Below, piece after piece: positions 26,043 through 34,261 of a DNA stretch of 34,261 nt (the first letter of the stretch is position 1; each line of letters opens with the position of its first letter). The position numbers and the translations under genes are program-made. This DNA is from Actinomycetota bacterium (lineage in GTDB: Bacteria > Actinomycetota > Acidimicrobiia > Acidimicrobiales > Ilumatobacteraceae): assembly GCA_026393695.1 (NCBI GenBank), contig JAPKZR010000052.1, forward strand, positions 1 through 34,261, given 5' to 3'. The notes below the pieces were generated by a model. That model was given only the letters and a program-made list of their open reading frames with translations. It did not search any database and was not told where the DNA came from.

Positions 26043-26774
26043 TTAGCGGCCAAGAAAGTTTGGGGGCCGTTTTTCTAGGAACGCAGTGCGACCCTCTTCG
26101 GCATCATGGCTTGCCCATGCGGCATCTCGGGCCTGCTCGAAGAGTTCGTCGAATGCCGGAAATGGCGCCGACTGCTCGAGCGCCAGCTTGTGGCTTGAGA
26201 TAGTGAGCGGAGCAAGCGCAGCGAGCTCAGCTGCCCATGCGAGTGCATCGTCGAGGCCGCCGATTCGGTGCACCGCGCCAACGGTGTGTAGCTGCTCGGT
26301 GCGATAGGTCTGCGCTGCCAGCAACATGGCCCGCGCTATCGACCAGCCCATTTCGCGAGCCAGACGTTCGACGGTCCAATGGTCGACAACCAGACCAAGC
26401 TTTGCCGCCGGGATTCCGAACACGCTGCGCTCAGTTGCAACACGAAGGTCGCACGCAATCACCAGCTGTGTGCCGGCCCCAAGCGCTGGCCCATCGATGG
26501 CCGCAATCGTGGGAATCGGCATGTCCGTGAAACCGCGAAGCGCCGCCACGAGCGCTTTCACGAACTCGCCGTTTTCGACGCCACTGAGATCGGCACCCGC
26601 GCAAAACGCTGGAGGGGCACCAGTGAGCACGAGACATCGCGCGTTTGTGGCGAGCACATCGAGTTGCGCCGGACGCAACGCCAAGAGTGTCTCGTGGTCT
26701 ACGGCGTTGCGCCGCTCGGGACGATCGAGAGTGACCAAAGCGACCCGATCGTGAAATGTGAGATGCACTGTCAT
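26043..26774 (-). CDS. Enoyl-CoA hydratase/isomerase family protein
   Basis: MTVHLTFHDRVALVTLDRPERRNAVDHETLLAL...GAPPAFCAGADLSGVENG...AAIDGPALGAGTQLVIACDLRVATERSVFGIPAAKLGLV. Start moved to ATG 26774. Confidence 0.93.
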   Translation of the reverse strand: MTVHLTFHDRVALVTLDRPERRNAVDHETLLALRPAQLDVLATNARCLVLTGAPPAFCAGADLSGVENGEFVKALVAALRGFTDMPIPTIAAIDGPALGAGTQLVIACDLRVATERSVFGIPAAKLGLVVDHWTVERLAREMGWSIARAMLLAAQTYRTEQLHTVGAVHRIGGLDDALAWAAELAALAPLTISSHKLALEQSAPFPAFDELFEQARDAAWASHDAEEGRTAFLEKRPPNFLGR

Positions 26775-26806
26775 CGCGCGCTCGGCTCTACCATGCTGGG
26801 AACTGT

Positions 26807-27085
26807 ATGACTTCGCCCGACCAACCTTCGTCTCCAACCGATCCGATTCGCGCTCGTCGCGCTCAGATCGCGAAGTGGAATCACCTCGCCACACGCGTTG
26901 GCTATTTGCTCTACGCAGTTGCGGTGGTGATGTTTTTCGTGGCACTCACCACCAGTTTCTCGCAGGGCAAGGTCACCATCATCACGGCGAGCATGGTCAT
27001 TGGCTCGATCTTGCTGGCGCCCGCAATCGTCATTGGTTATGCCGTGAAGGCCGCCGAGAAAGACGACATCGCCCGAGGCCTGTAG
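26807..27085 (+). CDS. Small two-TM membrane protein
   Basis: 92 aa: VGYLLYAVAVVMFFVALTTSF ... ITASMVIGSILLAPAIVIGYAVKAAEKDDIARGL. Upstream of and co-directional with TetR. Confidence 0.75.
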   Translation: MTSPDQPSSPTDPIRARRAQIAKWNHLATRVGYLLYAVAVVMFFVALTTSFSQGKVTIITASMVIGSILLAPAIVIGYAVKAAEKDDIARGL

Positions 27086-27139
27086 CCGCTTGTCACCCGA
27101 CATATTGCGTGTCGCTGCGATTACCCTGAGGTCACCTCT

Positions 27140-27784
27140 ATGTCGATCCGTCTTCCCGCTTCTGCCCGCCGCGAGCAACTGCTCGACGTCGCGCTGCAGG
27201 TTTTCGCACGGCAGGGTTACCACGGCGCATCGATGAACGACGTCGCCGATGCTGCAGGCGTGACGAAGCCGGTGGTGTACCAACACTTCGACTCGAAGCG
27301 AGACCTGTATCTGGCGCTGCTCGACGCAGTCGGCGAGCGTCTGCTCACCGCGATCTATACGGCCACGGCCGGCGCCACCAGCGGTAAGCACGTGACCGAA
27401 CTCGGCTTTCAGGCCTACTTCCGTTGGGTCGCTCACGACCACGACGCGTTCTTGTTGCTCTTCGGCGGAGGCGGCAAGGCCGACGACGAATTCAACGACG
27501 CAGTGCGCAGGGTCACCGCTCAGGTAGCTGAGTCGATCAAGCCCTTGATCGCTGCCGACATCGACCCTGAACACCAGCGCACCTTGGCGCATGCCCTCGT
27601 GGGTATCGCCGAAGGCGCCAGCCGACGCCTTGTCGACAACGGCACCGATTTCGATCCTGACCTTCTTGCCCGCCAAGTGAGCGACATGGCGTGGGCCGGT
27701 CTGCGCGCCGTGAGCCGGCCACCTACGGCCGAAGACTCAGACCCCGATAGCCCTCGACGAACCCGACGCGCTTCAACTCGCTGA
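27140..27784 (+). CDS. TetR/AcrR family transcriptional regulator
   Basis: REQLLDVALQVFARQGYHGASMNDVADAAGVTKPVVYQHFDSKRDLYLALLDAVGERLL, a canonical TetR HTH. Confidence 0.95.
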   Translation: MSIRLPASARREQLLDVALQVFARQGYHGASMNDVADAAGVTKPVVYQHFDSKRDLYLALLDAVGERLLTAIYTATAGATSGKHVTELGFQAYFRWVAHDHDAFLLLFGGGGKADDEFNDAVRRVTAQVAESIKPLIAADIDPEHQRTLAHALVGIAEGASRRLVDNGTDFDPDLLARQVSDMAWAGLRAVSRPPTAEDSDPDSPRRTRRASTR

Positions 27785-30700
27785 TGGCCGCGCTGGCAGC
27801 CGGAACTGCGCCGCCATTGAGCTTGCGAACTTCAACGACTCGAGCCCTGCCGTCTTTGATGAGCGACGCCAATGCGTCGGCCCATGCGCCGTTTGAATCG
27901 GCCGCAGGAAACAACAGCAGGTGATGGCTGCGCCGATCGAACCAGGCCAACGGCGTGCCTTCCGAAAGCACAACCATCGCGCCCGCCGCACGGGCCGGGC
28001 GTCCGTCGGTGACCGGCCATGCGAGCGTTGCTCCATATGGCTGAGCCGGATCGGTGGCTGCAAGCAGCAATGGTTCGGCGCGTGCCTCCGGGTGCAGCGA
28101 ATCGGGCCCTTCGCGTAGCGCACGCAACCGATCGACGGCGCCAGGCAAGCTGAACTGTGCGGCGCCAAGACCGCTCACGAAATAGCCGCGGCGCACCACC
28201 CCACGCTCTTCAAGCACCTTCAACACGCCGTACACCGCGCTGAATCCGCCCACCACACCTTCGGATGCCACTGCTTCGCGAGTGAGCACACCGTGTCGTT
28301 CGAGTAACTGCATCGCTGCCGCATGCGCCGTGGCGGTTGCGGTTGGCTGCGCAGTACGCAACGACTGCACAAGGCTCCACCGACCAGCGCCTGCCGGGGG
28401 ACCAATCTTGGTGAGGCGACCCGGCCTCGGCCTCGCTCGCTGGCTAGCCGAGACGGTGGCAGCACGACGCGGCCGAACTCCGGCGCCACCTGAGCCAATG
28501 AGGGCGCGCACCGGGGCCAACGAGTCGTTGGTAATCTCGCCCGCCCACACCAAATCCCAGAGGGCCACGAGCAACTCGGTGTCTGAGGCAGTGGCGCTCG
28601 CTGCGCGAATCTGACCCCAGAAGCTGGCACCGCGATCGCGGAGCAGCGCACGGATGGCCTGGTGCAGTTCGCCATCGGGGGCTTCGGCTGGCTCAAGCCC
28701 AGCGACAAGCACCGGCATCTGATCGGCAAAGTACAGCCGAATCCGACCATCGCCTGAGCCAATTGCGCCAGCGCCAACCCACACGACTTCACCGCTGGTG
28801 CACAATTCGTCGAGGTCGGCGGGCCGATAGCCACGAACGCGCAACGGCAAAATCTCGGATTCAAGAGTTGAGGCAACCAGCGCTGCGCCCTGCAAGAGAC
28901 CGATGGATTCGATCAGCGAATCGGGGTTGTTTCGCTCGCTTGGGATGCCATGCCACACCGTGAGAAATCGGGCGAGCGCTTCGGGTTCAACGGGTTCGAC
29001 TTCGCGTCGCAACGATGCCAACGAACGCCGGCGAAGCTGGCGCAGCACGTCGACATCGCACCATTCGCGCGCCATGCCACCGGGCCGGAACTCACCGAGG
29101 ACAATGCGCTCATCGGACTCGAGCGCGCCCAATGCGCCAGCGGCTCGCTCGGCCGACAGTCCGAACCGACGCGCGGCCTCGGACGTGACAAACGGGCCGT
29201 GGGTTCGGGCATAGCGCCGCATCAGTTCTTCGAGCGGCCGAGGCACCGGATCGGTGAATGCAATGGGCAATCCCATCGGCAACGCACAGCCGAGCGCGTC
29301 GCGATAGCGAGCTGCATCGTCGGCGGCGATGAAGCGATCTTCGTCGGCAATGCGAACAGCAATCACTCGTCGCTCGCCGAGCAACGATGTGAGCCAACCA
29401 GACGCATCTCCTTCACAGCGCAGATCGATATCAGCAGCCGACAGGTCGCCCACTCGACGCAACACGTCGTGCAGTTCATCGGCAGAACGTGCTCTACGAC
29501 CATCGCTCAGACACTGCAGTTCGAGCTCGAGGTCGGCCAGTACGCCAGCATCGAGAAGCTCGCGCAGCTCTTCGGCTCCGAGCAGATCGCGCAGCAGATC
29601 GCGATCGAGCGCGAGCGCCGCAGCACGACGCTCGGCGAGCGGTGCATCGCCTTCGTACATGTAGGCAGCGATCCAATTGAACAGCAAGCTCTGCGCAAAC
29701 GGAGAAGCCTTGGCGGTGTCGACGCTGACCACACGCACCACACGGCTGCGCAGCTGACCAAGCACTTCGCGCAACGCCGGCACATCAAAAACGTCTTGCA
29801 AACACTCGCGGCTGGTCTCAAGCAGAATCGGAAACGTCGGGTACTTCGCGGCCACAGCCAACAACCCAGCAGCGCGTTGACGTTGCTGCCAAAGCGGCGT
29901 GCGCCGATCGGGCCGACGCCGTGGTAGCAACAAGGCCCGCGCCGCACATTCGCGGAAGCGAGCAGAGAACAACGACGTCTGGGGCAGCGTGGACATCAAC
30001 AGTTCGTCGATGTCCTCAGGGTCGATCATCATCTCGTCGATGGGCAGCTGATCGGCCGATTCGGGCAGACGAATCACGATGCCATCGTCGCCCCACATCG
30101 TCTCGACTGCCATCTCGTAGCGATCGGCTAGGCGGCGCTCGATAGCCATCGCCCACGGGGCATGCACAGGCGTACCGAACGGGCTCAGAATGCAGACCCG
30201 CCAGTCGCCAATCTCGTCGCGGAACCGTTCGACGACCACCGTGCGATCGTCGGGCACGACACCGGTGGCCTCGGCTTGCTCGGCGAGATACATGACCACA
30301 TTGCCAGCCGCGAACTCGTCGAGTGAGTAGTGCGAGCGCAGACGCTGCACGGCCTCGAGCTCAGACATGGCCCTGATCTCGCGCTGAAAGGCGCCGAGGG
30401 CACGGCCCAACTCGAGCGGACGCCCAGGCCGATCGCCGTGCCAGAACGGCATCTTGCCGGGCTGCCCAGGTGCTGGCGTGACGGTGACACGTTCGAACGT
30501 GATGTCTTCGATACGCCACGTTGATGCGCCAAGCACAAAGGTCTCACCGGGTCGAGATTCGTAGACCATCTCTTCATCGAGTTCGCCCACGCGGGTGCCA
30601 TCGGGCAAGAAGACACCGAAGAGCCCACGGTCGGGAATCGTGCCGCCGCTGGTGACGGCTAATCGTTTCGAACCATCGCGCGCCCGGACCGTGTCGTTAA

Positions 30701-32243
30701 TGCGATCCCACACCACTCGCGGACGCAACTCGCTGAACTCATCGCTGGGATAGCGACCGGCGAGCAGATCGAGTGTGTTGTTGAACAGGTCGTCGGAGAG
30801 TTCTGCGAAGTTGGCGCACCGGCGCACCAGCGCGCGTAACGAGTCGACCGAGACATCGGCGCCAACCGCGGCCGTATGCGCCACGATCTGTTGTGCCAAC
30901 ACATCGAGAGGGTTACGCAGATAATGCGTGGTCTCGATATCGCCATCGACCATTCGGCGCGTGACCACGGCGGCTTCGAGCAGATCGCCACGATGCTTCG
31001 GGAACAACTTGCCGCGGCTGGGTTCACCCACCTGATGTCCGGCACGGCCAATGCGTTGCAAGCCACGACTCACCGAGCCCGGTGACTCGATCTGGATCAC
31101 CAAATCGACAGCACCCATGTCGATACCAAGCTCAAGGCTGCTGGTAGCCACGATGGCGCGCAGCACTCCGCGCTTGAGTTGATCTTCGATGACCACGCGT
31201 TGTTCGCGGGCCAACGAACCGTGGTGGGCCTTCACGAGTTCTTCGGTGAGTAAGCCGGTTTCTGGGTCGACGCCAATGCCGGCCTGCTGCGCGGCCTCGT
31301 TGAGCTTGGCCGCCATGCGTTCGGCCTGACGGCGCGCATTGCAAAAGATGATCGTGCTGCGATGCTCCAACACCAGCTTGAGCACCTGCGGGTACATGCT
31401 CGGCCAGATACTGATGCGCTGACGATCGAGTGGGTTCGCGTGATTGGCCGCGTCGGCCGGAACTCCAACCTGCCCAATGGTGCCCATGTCTTCGAGCGGA
31501 ACCACCACCTCAACTTCGAGCGTCTTGCGGATACCCGAATCGATGATCGTCACTGGACGCTGCTTGCCTGGCGCGCTGAACCCGCCAAGGAACCGCGCCA
31601 CTTCTTCGAGTGGACGCTGCGTCGCCGAGAGCCCGATGCGCTGCGGAGGTTGCGCCGTGATTTCTTCGAGACGCTCAAGCGACAACATCAGATGTGCACC
31701 GCGTTTGGTGGTGGCCATCGCATGGATTTCGTCGATGATGATGGTCTCGACCCCAACCAACGTGCTGGCCGCCGACGACGTGAGCATGAGATACAAGCTC
31801 TCTGGAGTGGTGATGAGCAGGTCGGGTGGGCGCCGAATAAGTGCCTGGCGGTCTTTGGCGCTGGTATCACCCGTGCGCATTGCGACGACCGGCTGCACAA
31901 ATGGCTCGCCCAGTCGCTCGGCCGCGAGCTGAATTCCCATCAGCGGTGAGCGCAGGTTCTTTTCGACGTCGAACGCCAACGCTCGCAGCGGCGAGATGTA
32001 GAGCACCCGGGTGCGACTGGTTTTTTCGGGGAGCGGCGAGGTGACCAAGCGGTCGATGCTCGACAAGAACGCCGCCAATGTCTTGCCGCTGCCGGTTGGC
32101 GCACAGATCAGCGTGTGCTGACGGTTGGCAATGGCAGGCCAGCCCTGCACCTGCGGTGTGGTGGGCGCTGGGAACGAACTGGCGAACCACGCGCGAACAG
32201 CTGGCGAAAAACGCTGCAGCACCTCGTGGTCAGCCATGCCCAA
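27723..32243 (-). CDS. lhr: ATP-dependent helicase Lhr (long form)
   Basis: 1506 aa. ICAPTGSGKTLAAFLSSIDRL, IIIDEIHAMATTKRGAHLMLSLERLEEIT, LSATQRPLEEVARFLGG, VDLVIQIESPGSVSRGLQRIGRAGHQVGEPSRG. Large C-terminal Lhr extension. Confidence 0.96.
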   Translation of the reverse strand: MGMADHEVLQRFSPAVRAWFASSFPAPTTPQVQGWPAIANRQHTLICAPTGSGKTLAAFLSSIDRLVTSPLPEKTSRTRVLYISPLRALAFDVEKNLRSPLMGIQLAAERLGEPFVQPVVAMRTGDTSAKDRQALIRRPPDLLITTPESLYLMLTSSAASTLVGVETIIIDEIHAMATTKRGAHLMLSLERLEEITAQPPQRIGLSATQRPLEEVARFLGGFSAPGKQRPVTIIDSGIRKTLEVEVVVPLEDMGTIGQVGVPADAANHANPLDRQRISIWPSMYPQVLKLVLEHRSTIIFCNARRQAERMAAKLNEAAQQAGIGVDPETGLLTEELVKAHHGSLAREQRVVIEDQLKRGVLRAIVATSSLELGIDMGAVDLVIQIESPGSVSRGLQRIGRAGHQVGEPSRGKLFPKHRGDLLEAAVVTRRMVDGDIETTHYLRNPLDVLAQQIVAHTAAVGADVSVDSLRALVRRCANFAELSDDLFNNTLDLLAGRYPSDEFSELRPRVVWDRINDTVRARDGSKRLAVTSGGTIPDRGLFGVFLPDGTRVGELDEEMVYESRPGETFVLGASTWRIEDITFERVTVTPAPGQPGKMPFWHGDRPGRPLELGRALGAFQREIRAMSELEAVQRLRSHYSLDEFAAGNVVMYLAEQAEATGVVPDDRTVVVERFRDEIGDWRVCILSPFGTPVHAPWAMAIERRLADRYEMAVETMWGDDGIVIRLPESADQLPIDEMMIDPEDIDELLMSTLPQTSLFSARFRECAARALLLPRRRPDRRTPLWQQRQRAAGLLAVAAKYPTFPILLETSRECLQDVFDVPALREVLGQLRSRVVRVVSVDTAKASPFAQSLLFNWIAAYMYEGDAPLAERRAAALALDRDLLRDLLGAEELRELLDAGVLADLELELQCLSDGRRARSADELHDVLRRVGDLSAADIDLRCEGDASGWLTSLLGERRVIAVRIADEDRFIAADDAARYRDALGCALPMGLPIAFTDPVPRPLEELMRRYARTHGPFVTSEAARRFGLSAERAAGALGALESDERIVLGEFRPGGMAREWCDVDVLRQLRRRSLASLRREVEPVEPEALARFLTVWHGIPSERNNPDSLIESIGLLQGAALVASTLESEILPLRVRGYRPADLDELCTSGEVVWVGAGAIGSGDGRIRLYFADQMPVLVAGLEPAEAPDGELHQAIRALLRDRGASFWGQIRAASATASDTELLVALWDLVWAGEITNDSLAPVRALIGSGGAGVRPRRAATVSASQRARPRPGRLTKIGPPAGAGRWSLVQSLRTAQPTATATAHAAAMQLLERHGVLTREAVASEGVVGGFSAVYGVLKVLEERGVVRRGYFVSGLGAAQFSLPGAVDRLRALREGPDSLHPEARAEPLLLAATDPAQPYGATLAWPVTDGRPARAAGAMVVLSEGTPLAWFDRRSHHLLLFPAADSNGAWADALASLIKDGRARVVEVRKLNGGAVPAASAAISELKRVGFVEGYRGLSLRP

Positions 32244-32338
32244 CCCTACCTAAGGTGCACCGATCGGACATGAGGCACACACCGCTATCCCCTGCTGCGT
32301 TGTATCTGTGCGCCATTGCCGACAGACTCGCAGACTCA

Positions 32339-32365
32339 ATGACAGCCCTCCGTCCGCGCCGATGA
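32339..32365 (+). CDS. Candidate upstream micro-ORF (MTALRPRR*) overlapping the helicase start by ATGA
   Basis: ATG at 32339; TGA at 32363-32365 overlaps the helicase ATG at 32362. Resembles the helicase N-terminus (MTAVRLRP). Confidence 0.25.
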   Translation: MTALRPRR

Positions 32366-34044
32366 CAGCCGTTCGCCTTCGCCCTTGGCAGCGCGCTGCG
32401 TTCGATGCGTTTAGTGCGCTCAGCGACGACGAACCGAACTTTCTGGCGGTCGCAACCCCCGGCGCCGGCAAGACCACCTTTGCCCTCACGTGCGCCCGCT
32501 GGGCCTTGTCGCAGCAACGCCGGCGGGTGGTGGTGGTTGCCCCAACCAGCCACCTGAAGTTGCAGTGGAGCTTGGCGGCGCACCGTCTCGGGCTGCAGCT
32601 CGATCCCGATTGGACCCCAAGCGGCGGCATCGCTAAGGACGTGCATGGCATCGTCACCACCTTCCAACAAGTAGCCACCGGCGACACCGCAAATGTGTTG
32701 AAGGGAGTTGCCCACGATGCGTTTGTCATCCTCGACGAACTGCACCATGCTGGCGACGAACGGGCATGGGGCGACTCGGTGCGGCTCGCGTTCTCTGGTG
32801 CGCATCGACGCTTGTGTCTCTCTGGAACACCCTTCCGCAGCGACACAGCCTCGATTCCATTCGTTCGCTACGACGATGGGCAAGCCTTCGCCGATTACGA
32901 GTACGGCTATGGCGACGCGCTGCGTGATGGCGGCGTTGTACGGCCGGTCTACTTTCCACGCATCGACGGCAACATGGAGTGGAGCGCTCCCGACGGATCC
33001 GTGCTGTCTGCCTCGTTCCAAGACGAACTCGACCGCGACGGCATGAGCCAACGGTTGCGTGCCGCACTGAGCCTCGATGGCGAATGGTTGCCGCACGTGC
33101 TCGAGCAGGCACACGAACGCCTGATGTACATCCGCGATCAGCAGCCCACCGCCGGCGGTCTGGTCATGGCAATGGATCAAGAGCATGCGCATGCAATCGC
33201 TCGATTGATCAGAACTCGCCTCGGCACTCCGGCCGATGTGGTGGTCAGCGATGACCCCGGCGCGTCGAAGAAGATCTCCGCGTTCGCCGACTCCGACGCT
33301 CCTTGGCTTGTGTCGGTGCGCATGGTGTCCGAGGGCGTCGACATCCCCCGGCTGCGAATCGGCGTCTACGCCAGCACCGTGTCCACCGAGTTGTTCTTCC
33401 GCCAAGCCGTTGGTCGTTTCGTGCGCTGGCAAACCGGTCAGCCATCGCAAAAGGCATTCGTGTATCTGCCCGACGACCCCCGCCTTCGCTCGCACGCCTT
33501 CCAGATCATGGAGTCACGCCGTCATGTGCTGCGCCGCTTCGAGATCGGCGACGAGTTGATGGAAACCGGCGATCCCGAAAAGGACGCGCCGTTCGATGAG
33601 GTGCCCCAAGACTTTCCGCCCGAACAACTGTCGTTGTTCAGCGTGCTCTCAGCAGTCGCTACGGGCATGCAGATTCATGCAATGACTCCATCGGGCATCG
33701 CCATTCCCTTCGAGCTTGGCGTCGACGAACCCGAACTACCCGAGCCACATTTCGAAGACGACCCGCTGCTAGAACTCGACCTCGCCGACATCCCAACCGA
33801 CGCTGGGTGGGGCCCCGATTCCGGACGCAGCGTGTTTGAGATCAAAGAAGAACTCCGCGAGCGAAACGCCGTGCTGGCCAAGCGACTGGTCGATTTCACG
33901 GGCTGGAGCCACGGCCGGGTCAACGGCGAAATGAACCGCCTTGCCAGTGTGATCGCTGTGCCGAGCGCGACCACCGATCAACTCGAGCGACGCCTGCGCA
34001 AGTCCGAAGAATGGCTCGCGCAGCTACGCAAGCGCCGCGCCTAG
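32362..34044 (+). CDS. SF2 DEAD/DEAH-box helicase family protein (XPB/RAD25-like)
   Basis: MTAVRLRPWQRAAFDAFSALSDDEPNFLAVATPGAGKTTFALTCARWAL, AHDAFVILDELHHAGDERAWGD, LCLSGTPFRSD, MVSEGVDIPRLRIGVYASTVSTELFFRQAVGRFVRW. Confidence 0.92.
   Translation: MTAVRLRPWQRAAFDAFSALSDDEPNFLAVATPGAGKTTFALTCARWALSQQRRRVVVVAPTSHLKLQWSLAAHRLGLQLDPDWTPSGGIAKDVHGIVTTFQQVATGDTANVLKGVAHDAFVILDELHHAGDERAWGDSVRLAFSGAHRRLCLSGTPFRSDTASIPFVRYDDGQAFADYEYGYGDALRDGGVVRPVYFPRIDGNMEWSAPDGSVLSASFQDELDRDGMSQRLRAALSLDGEWLPHVLEQAHERLMYIRDQQPTAGGLVMAMDQEHAHAIARLIRTRLGTPADVVVSDDPGASKKISAFADSDAPWLVSVRMVSEGVDIPRLRIGVYASTVSTELFFRQAVGRFVRWQTGQPSQKAFVYLPDDPRLRSHAFQIMESRRHVLRRFEIGDELMETGDPEKDAPFDEVPQDFPPEQLSLFSVLSAVATGMQIHAMTPSGIAIPFELGVDEPELPEPHFEDDPLLELDLADIPTDAGWGPDSGRSVFEIKEELRERNAVLAKRLVDFTGWSHGRVNGEMNRLASVIAVPSATTDQLERRLRKSEEWLAQLRKRRA
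33820..33878 (+). repeat. Left arm of 59-bp inverted repeat (in helicase CDS)
   Basis: TCCGGACGCAGCGTGTTTGAGATCAAAGAAGAACTCCGCGAGCGAAACGCCGTGCTGGC. Reverse complement recurs at 34203-34261 with 57/59 identity. Confidence 0.97.
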
Positions 34045-34143
34045 CGCTCGGTCGGCCGACCCGCCGCCACGCCCGCCAGCCCGCCGACCAGCCCGCTGCG
34101 CCGCCACGCCGCCACGCCGCCGCCGCAACCCATCGCATTTCTC

Positions 34144-34186
34144 CGTAAAGCGTCAGCGCACGTTTACCGTGCGCTCACGCTTTACG
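34144..34186. repeat. 19-bp inverted repeat/hairpin, one mismatch, 5-nt loop
   Basis: CGTAAAGCGTCAGCGCACG-tttac-CGTGCGCTCACGCTTTACG (34144-34162 / 34168-34186). Confidence 0.9.
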
Positions 34187-34261
34187 AAGCGAGAACCGAC
34201 CCGCCAGCACAGCGTTTCGCTCGCGCAGTTCTTCTTTGATCTCAAACACGCTGCGTCCGGA
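34175..34261 (-). CDS. 3' end of a minus-strand ORF duplicating an internal helicase peptide (extends beyond window)
   Basis: Manual reverse-strand translation: ...SGRSVFEIKEELRERNAVLAGRFSLRKA*. The first 20 residues are identical to the helicase SGRSVFEIKEELRERNAVLA. Could be a gene, a gene fragment or a pseudogene. Confidence 0.5.
   Translation of the reverse strand, partial: SGRSVFEIKEELRERNAVLAGRFSLRKA
34203..34261 (-). repeat. Right arm of 59-bp inverted repeat (may extend past window)
   Basis: Mirror of 33820-33878; differences at 34226 and 34211 only. Still matching at the last base of the window. Confidence 0.97.

Noticed and set aside
26771-27676. 301-aa minus-strand ORF opposite the small membrane protein and TetR
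   Set aside because: Opposes a canonical TetR HTH gene. No recognisable domain.
32230-33495. 421-aa minus-strand ORF opposite the SF2 helicase
   Set aside because: Antisense of a helicase with intact motifs. High-GC genomes give long spurious reverse ORFs.

Overview
The window is a high-GC, gene-dense, actinobacterial-type chromosomal segment. Lineage markers are a WhiB protein next to a PdtaS-like kinase, DUF3107, DUF3090, SCO1664-family and MSMEG_4193-family proteins, paired ArsA-type ATPases, a class E sortase and a long-form Lhr; Acidimicrobiia-like is my inference. From left to right it contains: a 3'-complete MSMEG_4193 phosphatase / DUF3090 / SCO1664 kinase-like / unknown-protein gene string; a secreted GH18-like protein with three C-terminal VDTR/LDTR repeats; etfBA; a lipid/diacylglycerol kinase; GDPD; whiB and a pdtaS-like kinase; two ArsA ATPases; DUF3107; mrp divergent from a SufR-like Cys-containing regulator; a sulfite-oxidase-like Moco protein; small membrane and phosphatase genes; a complete System I cytochrome c maturation operon (ccmABCDEFGHI, with ccmD missing from the ORF track); a class E sortase; an enoyl-CoA hydratase; TetR; Lhr; and an SF2 helicase. 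The most unusual signal is at the right end. A 59-bp in-frame segment of the SF2 helicase gene (33820-33878) recurs in inverted orientation at 34203-34261 with only two differences, both synonymous. It encodes the end of a minus-strand ORF with a different short tail and sits beside a 19-bp hairpin. This looks like a tail-to-tail partial gene duplication, or possibly an invertible C-terminus-switching cassette. Other regulatory-scale signals are a perfect CRP-type palindrome between GDPD and whiB, a 21-bp tandem repeat in the presumed whiB leader, dyads in the mrp/regulator divergent promoter, leaderless-type TANNNT-N6-ATG starts, a perfect 22-bp hairpin, and an 8-bp tandem repeat. No tRNA, rRNA, CRISPR array or transposase gene was recognised.
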